Origin: Erythroxylum novogranatense
Lineage: Eukaryota; Streptophyta; Magnoliopsida; Malpighiales; Erythroxylaceae
Assembly (NCBI GenBank): GCA_029891385.1
Contig: CM057231.1
Coordinates: forward strand, 65,455,103 to 65,519,102
Direction of reading: 5' to 3'
DNA length: 64,000 nt
Shown here: positions 58,310-64,000 of the stretch, one piece after another
Position numbering within the stretch: position 1 is the first letter of the stretch
How the letters are laid out: each line of letters opens with the position of its first letter
Made by a program: the position numbers and the translations under genes
Notes under the pieces: model-generated
Database searches by the model: none
Seen by the model: only the letters and a program-made list of their open reading frames with translations
What the model was told of the DNA's origin: nothing

Positions 58310-58540
58310 TTCGCCGCGACCTACATTCCTCGCCGCGGCGTACAGAAGGTTGCTCGCCGCGGCGTGAAGGACGCTTGCCGCGGCGTGCGTCCTCTTCACG
58401 GCTCGCCGTGGCATAAACAACGTTCGCACAGGCATGAAACCATCGCGCCATGCATGGCGTCTCATTCCTTCGCCGTCATGGCATGAAAGATCGAATTATT
58501 CGTCGCAGCGAGGCTGCGCCAGACGTCGCGATCTCCGATC
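58310..58540. repeat. CGCCGCGGCG palindrome array in solo LTR-2
   Basis: Copies are tcgccgcgacc, ctcgccgcggcgtac, ctcgccgcggcgtgaa, ttgccgcggcgtgc and ctcgccgtggca, followed by weaker forms down to gacgtcgcgatc (58534). CpG decay is visible. The conserved box (agaatcacctcaatcggaggtc, 58229-58252) lies just to the left. Confidence 0.9.
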
Positions 58541-58919
58541 GGTTTTTCCTCTTCTCTCTCTAAAAACCAGCATTAAACACTCCCATCTACCCATTCAAGC
58601 ACATTAAATACCATAAATGCATCAACTAACCATTAATAAAAACATTAAAGCCATAAATACTTACCAATCGAATATCAAATTCCACAAATCCCTCAAATCT
58701 CCGTAAACCCTAAAATCCTTCAATATCAACGATTAACCACTCTCAAAGCTTCTCAACCTTCATCAATCACAATAAACAAGTTATCTTTGCACAATGAGGA
58801 GAAAACCACAAGGAAAAATCGAAGAACCTCACCGATGGGAGGAATCGATGAACACCGTGGGAGGAGGAAGAGAAGAAACGATAATGCTTTAAAAAAATCC
58901 CCAAAATTTCAAACCTAAC

Positions 58920-58927
58920 TATTTATA
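58920..58927 (-). promoter_or_regulatory. TATA box of solo LTR-2
   Basis: On the minus strand it reads TATAAATA, a strong plant TATA match, about 490 bp inside the sense start of the LTR (59412). In this family the palindrome array lies downstream of the TATA box, unlike LTR-4 and LTR-5. Confidence 0.6.
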
Positions 58928-60641
58928 GACATAGGTCTCCAAATCAGTTCAAATTTCAGTCTTTAAATTTCAATGGCTCAATATTTTTATTTCCTAATAG
59001 TATAACTCTAATTTTTCCATTGCCATTGGACAATTCTTTCGATCTTATACTGATCGATCGATTCATCACTCCAAATTTTCGGTCCGGGCATTTTCTCCCG
59101 AATTTCCCAAAAATTTCCTATAAGTCACTATCAATAGCCAATCACACTTAAACTATTCTAAATCCATTACCTGAACCCAATTACTCCTAATTTCTCAATC
59201 GATTGCAATCCAGTCAGTTCAGTCAGTCCATGCTCACAATTAAAATACCGGAAAACCATGAATGCATGTACCTATGAATAAATGCAGATGCTATAAACCT
59301 GTTCCTCTATAATTAGAGGCCAGCAACATGCTCAATCAGTGAATGGAATGAAACCTATCAGTCTGACTCAATATTATCATAATGCCCTTGCTAACAGTAA
59401 CGGGATGTTACATTATGACCTAAACATTAAAACATATTCACATTCCATTTTTCTAGCTTGTCCACCTAACTCTACTCCTATCATTCCAATACCATTTCTA
59501 CACCAATAAGCATCCAATTTAGTCAAGAAATCAGCCAAAATTTCATCAAGACCTTCATTTGAACAAATAGCCATAAAATGGCAGCACACACATACAATTT
59601 TCTTTCTTCACTAAACACTCATTTAACATCATCAAACTTAATCTTAAGCACTTAATTCACATACTACACATGCCATAACATTCATCTTCAATCACTCTTA
59701 AATCAACCAAGAAAATAACCTACCCATTAACACCAAATACAAGTTCATGCAATTAATGCGCAATAAATCACAATAAGTGGATTTAACTATGAATTTATAC
59801 CTAAAGCACAATTCTTACCTATTAAAACCTTCAAATCTTCCAAAACCACAAACTCTCAAATTTCCTTCACCACACCCACGGCAATCATCATCATCACAAG
59901 GCTTAAGTTTGGATTTATGTGTGAATAGAGGAGGAGCAAGCAAGTAACAAGGAAGAGCTTTTTGGTGTGGAGGATGGAGAACCAATGAAGAAGAAAAGAG
60001 AAAGTGAGAACCTACAGATGAGAAGAGAAGGGAAACTTTCAATTTCAAGCAATTTTTAACTCCTCCTAATGGAAACATCGAGAAAGAGGTCCAAAAGGCT
60101 AGGTTAAAATAATAAAACCATTAAGTTTAGGACATAGTTAGGCAAGTGACAAGAGTCACTTGCCATATGTCTTGTTTTTAAGCACTCTTAAAGTCTCTTT
60201 CCAAAAAAAAATTAATTTCTACTCCAAATTCTAATGGCTCATATAAAAAAATCCTAAAATCATAAATTTAATTTTTCAGTGCCATTAGACAGTCATTTCT
60301 AGTACCGAAAACCAATCAGTCCGCCACTTGGCAATTGTTCCGATTCAAAAAAATTTTCCGAAAAATTTCTAAAATCTCCCAAAAATGTAAAACACACAAA
60401 AAATCCACTCCAATTCAAATTGCAAGCACAAAATCATATTTTTTTCACAATAAACACATTTATAAACACATATGCCGGGAAATGTCATGAATGCATGTAC
60501 AATCATGTGCATGTGCAAAAATTTCTATTCATGTATATATGGAGGCCATATTATGCATGAACATAGACAAGTCTAAACACTCATAACCCGTTCCAAATTA
60601 TTATTTTACCTTTCTCATCAGTGATGGGATGTTACATTTCA

Positions 60642-61828
60642 AGCTTAGCACAGGTGTTAATCCGTGTAGGTCCAAGTCATAGGAGTGAGGTATAGGGAAC
60701 ATTCGTAAGGACCAAGTGAAACAGATAGAAGAAAAGGTACTTATAGAAGGTGCTTTTACTTAAAGATGATTGTTGGACACCCCGCCCTTGTAAGTCATGA
60801 GCCCGACGTCCCAAGTGACATCTGAACACGTGTCCCGCAAGGGTGGCATGCCCCTACTAGGACAACCTATTTTTACTATATTCAAACAGATGTCGACCTT
60901 AATCATTTTGCACCAGTCTTGGGATAATTGGCAAAACTGTCATTAGGGATATCGAGTTAAGACTCTCTTAGGACGATTTCAAAGAAGGCTTCGAAACCTA
61001 CAACTTTAAGGAAGACCTTGAGGTCGGATTCTATCTTTTGAAGGGGTTGAAAATGGAACAGAAGAAGCAAAAGATAGAAGATAGCAAAACACAGAAGAAG
61101 CAAAGACAAAAGAAGAAAAAAGGCAAAAGAAGCAAAAGACAAAAGAAACAAAAAGGCAAAAGAAACAAAAAGATAAAAGAAGCAAAAAGGCATAAGAGAC
61201 AAAAAGACAGAAGAAGCGAAAAGGCAGAAGAAGCAAAAAGACAGAAGAATCAAAAAGGCAGAAGAAGCAAAAAGACAGAAGAGCGAAAAGGCAGAAGAAG
61301 CCAAAAGACAGAAGAAGCGAAAAGATAGAAGAAGCGAAAAGGCAGAAGAAGCAAAAGACAGAAGAAGTGAAAAGGCAAAAGAAGCGAAAAGACAGAAGAA
61401 GCGAAAAGATAGAAGAAGCAAAAAGGCAGAAAAAGCCAAAAAGATAGACGATACAAAACACAGAAGAAGATAACGTCATCACAAAGGAAATATAAAAGGA
61501 GATGATGTCATCACAAAAGAAGCAAAACACAGATGATACAAAACAAAAAAGAAGATGACTTTATCACAAAGAAAACACGAAAGGAGATGATGTCATCACA
61601 GAAGAAGAAAAAAGGTAGAAGAAGCAAAACACAGACGATACAAAACATAGAAGAAGATGATGTCATCACAAAGAAAACACAGAAGGAGATGACGTCATCA
61701 TAGAAGAAGTAAAACACAGAAGAAGGAAAACACAGGCGATACAAAACACATAAGGAGATGATGTCATCACAAAGAAAACACAGAAGGAGATGATGTCATC
61801 ACAAAAGAAGTAAGAAGGTAGAAGATAC
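60642..61828. repeat. Tandem macro-repeat unit 4, right part, truncated
   Basis: It continues unit 4 from aagcttagcacagg through the cccgcccttgtaag block (60781), one purine ladder (61040-61450) and one TGACGTCA block (61450-61820). It stops at the opening of the second ladder (gaaggtagaag), where LTR-6 sequence begins. The second ladder, second block and hairpin cluster are missing. Confidence 0.85.
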
Positions 61829-63645
61829 AACTCCTCTCTTGCACATCTTCCCTTATAAGAACAATGACTTTCAGTTCAGACGTCCAAAATTTCCATGCTA
61901 CATACCATTGGAAAGATTAAAAAAAAACTTACTACTTACTAGAAGACACATTTTCCTAAATTAACTTAGATTAACCTTGAAGTCAAAAAATGAATTTTTT
62001 CCTTTGTGAAACTTGGAAAATTTCAACGTATCAACTTTAGATAATCATGAGTAAATATGCAAAAATATTCCATTTGCATCAAAAGATAAAAATTTTACAA
62101 AGCTTAGTTGGGCATTTCAAGCAGCAAATACATTAATACATCAAAATCTCAAAATACAAAAGATACATGATTTGCTCAAAATGCACCTAAAGCCTTGCTT
62201 TACAAACTTGCTTGAAATACAAAACAATCAAAAACTAGGAGTGTTGCCTTGCCTCTTGACCTATTCGATATCCTGCTCATCACCTGAATATGTGGGAGGA
62301 GCTTGGGGGGTGAGCTTAAAGCCCATGGGTAACAATTTTATAATTTGTAACAAGAAAAAACATTTATAAGACATTTCCCATGCAGAAATTCATGAGTATG
62401 CAGATCATGAATGCATCACATAAATCAACTTGTCATCAACACATAAACATATCAAATGGTTTGGGTAAGTCCAAAACATGACGAGCTACACATTTCCAAT
62501 GTAACGGTCTTATGTAGTCATAAATTCTTAAGAGAGCTACATGCCACTAGCAATTAAGCGGGAAAAGCCTATACTTGGGTCAACGTGCACGTGACGGTTC
62601 TTGAGGGACTACCACAAACCCACATAATACATAGGTTTCATAATCTTGTAAGCTTGATACCCAAAATGGCACATTTTTTTGAAAATTTACTTTTCACATG
62701 CTTGTTATACCTTAAAAACCATTTTCAAAAGTATGGTTTCATAATCATGCATCATTTGTAAAAAAAAAACTACTTTTCATAAGTCATCACACAACTCATG
62801 TATAAGCATGTAGCATAATCTTGCAACATTTAAAAACATTAAATGCATATGAATGGGGTAGTTGCAAAATTTATTTGCTGTCATTTCTTGACAGAAAACT
62901 TTTATTAGCTTATTACTTAACTATAAAAGTGAAACCTACCTTGAAGTCCTTGATTTTGGCTTGTTCAAAAATGCCTCTGCTCTTGCTCCTCTTGTCCTTC
63001 TTGATTCCCTTTTAACATAAATACAATTCCCAAATCAATAGAAATTTCCAGATGAGAACCCAAAGAAGCTAATATATAAATTGATCCTAGAACCCTTAAA
63101 CCCATGCATCTACTAAGCTCTTGAAACCAAAACCCTTCTAGCAATTGAAAGCCTTAAAATGTTCTTACCTCAAATCTTCTCCAAATGAAGGATGCTTGGT
63201 TCAAAAGAAAGCTCTCATCTTCCTCTATATTTTTCCCTTCTTGCGCGCTCTCAAAATCCCTCTTGAAGGTTGAGAAAAAATCAAAACCTAGCTCAAACCT
63301 CTTTTTGCTCTCTAAACCCATGACACTCTCTCTCCCTTCTTTCTTATTTTGTGCTTTCTCTATTATGTTCTTCCTCACCAACGTTTTTAGCTTCTAAAAT
63401 GCAAGCCAATAAATTTCTCTTCCGATTTTGCCCCTCCTTCAAAGCCTTAAAGCCTTCCCACTTAAGTGATCTCCCCAAAATACCCCTTATGCAACTTATC
63501 ACTTTAACCTTAATCCAATTCACCTATGTAACATAATCTCATTAACATTAACATGCTAATTAATTCCAACATACACTAATCTAGCAAGATCCCAAAATTA
63601 ATCTAATTATGTTCATTTATCACGAAAAAAATTTGGGGGCGAACA
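61829..63645 (-). mobile_element. LTR-6: LTR fragment truncated at its left side
   Basis: The right end reads TTGGGGGCGAACA, the inverse of a TGTTCGCCCCC start, and resembles LTR-4/5 ends. The internal phrase ggggggtgagcttaaagcccatgggtaac (62307) matches LTR-5 at 43075. A minus-strand leader frame (63381-63154) and AGGTAAGAA donor (63163-63170) support minus sense. No matching left end or TSD is present, so the left part was lost by deletion together with the end of unit 4. Confidence 0.8.
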
Positions 63646-63869
63646 ATGATTGTATATGTAATAGTCAAAGGAAATTGTATGTTTTCTTTTGGATTACTAT
63701 GTAAATGTAAAAAAGTTTTACTACTGTTAAATGATAATATTAAGCATTGGGGAGTTTTGTAATGTGTATATGTATAGCATTGAACTGAATTGCATGTCGT
63801 GAATGTATATAAAGGAAATTAATTGCCTTATGTGTGGATGGTTGTAGGTTCCGTAAAGGGGGTGTTACA
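63646..63869 (+). mobile_element. TE-D right end
   Basis: AT-rich, non-coding sequence ends in GTAAAGGGGGTGTTACA. The end motif mirrors the TGTAAGGCCCC start at 20086. Confidence 0.5.
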
Positions 63870-64000
63870 CAAACATATCAAGGTACCTGCAAAACATAAC
63901 ATTTAAGCTTAAAAGCTTGTACTAACCCATAAAATACTTAAAACACAAATAATTAAAAAAATAACACAATTTTAACCTAAACACAGACTAAATGATTAAA
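63870..64000. other. Flank after TE-D, possibly TE-C
   Basis: AT-rich, with no coding sequence or repeat I can identify. It would be TE-C continued if the TE-D boundaries are right. Confidence 0.3.

Larger units (their letters stand above)
56757..59412 (-). mobile_element. Solo LTR-2 (2656 bp) nested in LTR-3, TSD TTATG
   Basis: The ends are TGTAGCGCCCCC and GGGATGTTACA with TTATG on both sides (56752-56756, 59413-59417). The first 70 bp closely match the start of solo LTR-1 (3409), so they are the same family, and LTR-2 is 1.3 kb shorter mainly in the repeat region. Minus sense is supported by TATAAATA (58920-58927) and a GGTGAGG donor-like site (58827-58833). It has a CCGCGG array at 58310-58540. 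Confidence 0.9.
53909..60636 (-). mobile_element. Solo LTR-3 (4067 bp without nested LTR-2), TSD TTTCA
   Basis: The ends are TGTAATACCCC and GGGATGTTACA, flanked by TTTCA (53904-53908, 60637-60641). Removing it restores aagctttcaagcttagcacagg, exactly the phrase in unit 1 (47505). Minus sense is inferred from a donor-like AGGTAAGAAT (59813-59819). It holds a tandem of small hairpins (54586-54649) and a CCTCGCGAGG array (55490-55610) beside the conserved box (55380-55440). Coding domains are absent. Confidence 0.9.
20086..63869 (+). mobile_element. TE-D: probable giant LTR (TGTAA..TTACA) opened by nested insertions
   Basis: The left end is TGTAAGGCCCCAAC at 20086 and the proposed right end GGGGGTGTTACA at 63869. 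Flanks are CAAGT and CAAAC, only three of five bases alike, so the pairing is tentative. Own sequence is 20086-21650, 41650-42061, 47204-53908, 60637-61828 and 63646-63869, about 10 kb in all, most of it the 2.1-kb tandem array. The left part has a U3-like module (20230-20480), atatagagagagg near 20706 as a weak promoter-like site, and a GGTGAGT donor-like site (20834-20840). No coding domain of its own is seen. It could be two separate elements. Confidence 0.45.

Noticed and set aside
1..64000. tRNA, rRNA or host protein gene
   Set aside because: Searched by eye for cloverleaf-compatible blocks and non-transposon motifs; none was convincing. A weak match could be missed without software.

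Overview
The window looks like plant heterochromatin, most likely from a eudicot. It is AT-rich and holds LTR retrotransposons nested inside one another. The plant assignment rests on Ty1/copia polyproteins with plant-type motifs, a Sirevirus with an envelope-like frame, initiator-Met primer binding sites, and solo LTRs of 2.7-5.1 kb. I found no intact host gene, no tRNA or rRNA gene and no CRISPR. Every recognisable coding frame belongs to a retroelement and carries stops or frameshifts.

Layout. 1-9190: an old LTR element (TE-A) with a decayed plant-transposon-type ORF (820-2142), arrays of a CGTCGCGACG palindrome, and a 3' LTR from 7752; a solo LTR (3409-7364, TSD TTTAG) sits in it. 9190-9992, 19624-20085 and 63870-64000: what appears to be an outer LTR-like sequence (TE-C). 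9993-19618: a full-length Ty1/copia element (Copia-1, TSD AGGTA). 20086-63869: pieces of a probable giant TGTAA..TTACA LTR (TE-D), opened by several insertions. These are a Sirevirus (21651-41649), solo LTR-5 (42062-47203, TSD CTAAC), solo LTR-3 (53909-60636, TSD TTTCA) carrying solo LTR-2 (56757-59412, TSD TTATG), and a truncated LTR (61829-63645). The Sirevirus was itself split by a minus-strand copia element (Copia-2, 23922-33658, TSD AACTG) and by solo LTR-4 (34693-39478, TSD GGAGG). Between insertions TE-D holds a tandem array of units of about 2.1 kb (41840-61828).

The most interesting structure is not a gene. At least five divergent LTRs carry, at one equivalent position beside a conserved box (sense strand: cataactt..tcgtccgacctccgattgacctgattc-like), a short array of palindromic or repeated motifs whose sequence differs in each family: CAGCTG, CCTCGCGAGG, CCGCGG, TAGTCGACTA, GGCCGACC. 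Other elements here carry analogous arrays (CGTCGCGACG in TE-A, ATAAGTCGACTTAT in Copia-2, CATGATCGTGG in TE-C). The 2.1-kb tandem units add four-hairpin clusters with TTCG-type loops and compensatory stem changes, a nearly T-free purine ladder, and TGACGTCA blocks decaying along the CpG-to-TpG/CpA path.

The elements do not cooperate as a pathway. The window records insertion, solo-LTR formation, deletion and point decay. Coordinates with target-site duplications were read directly from the sequence. Lineage names come from motif recognition without database search.
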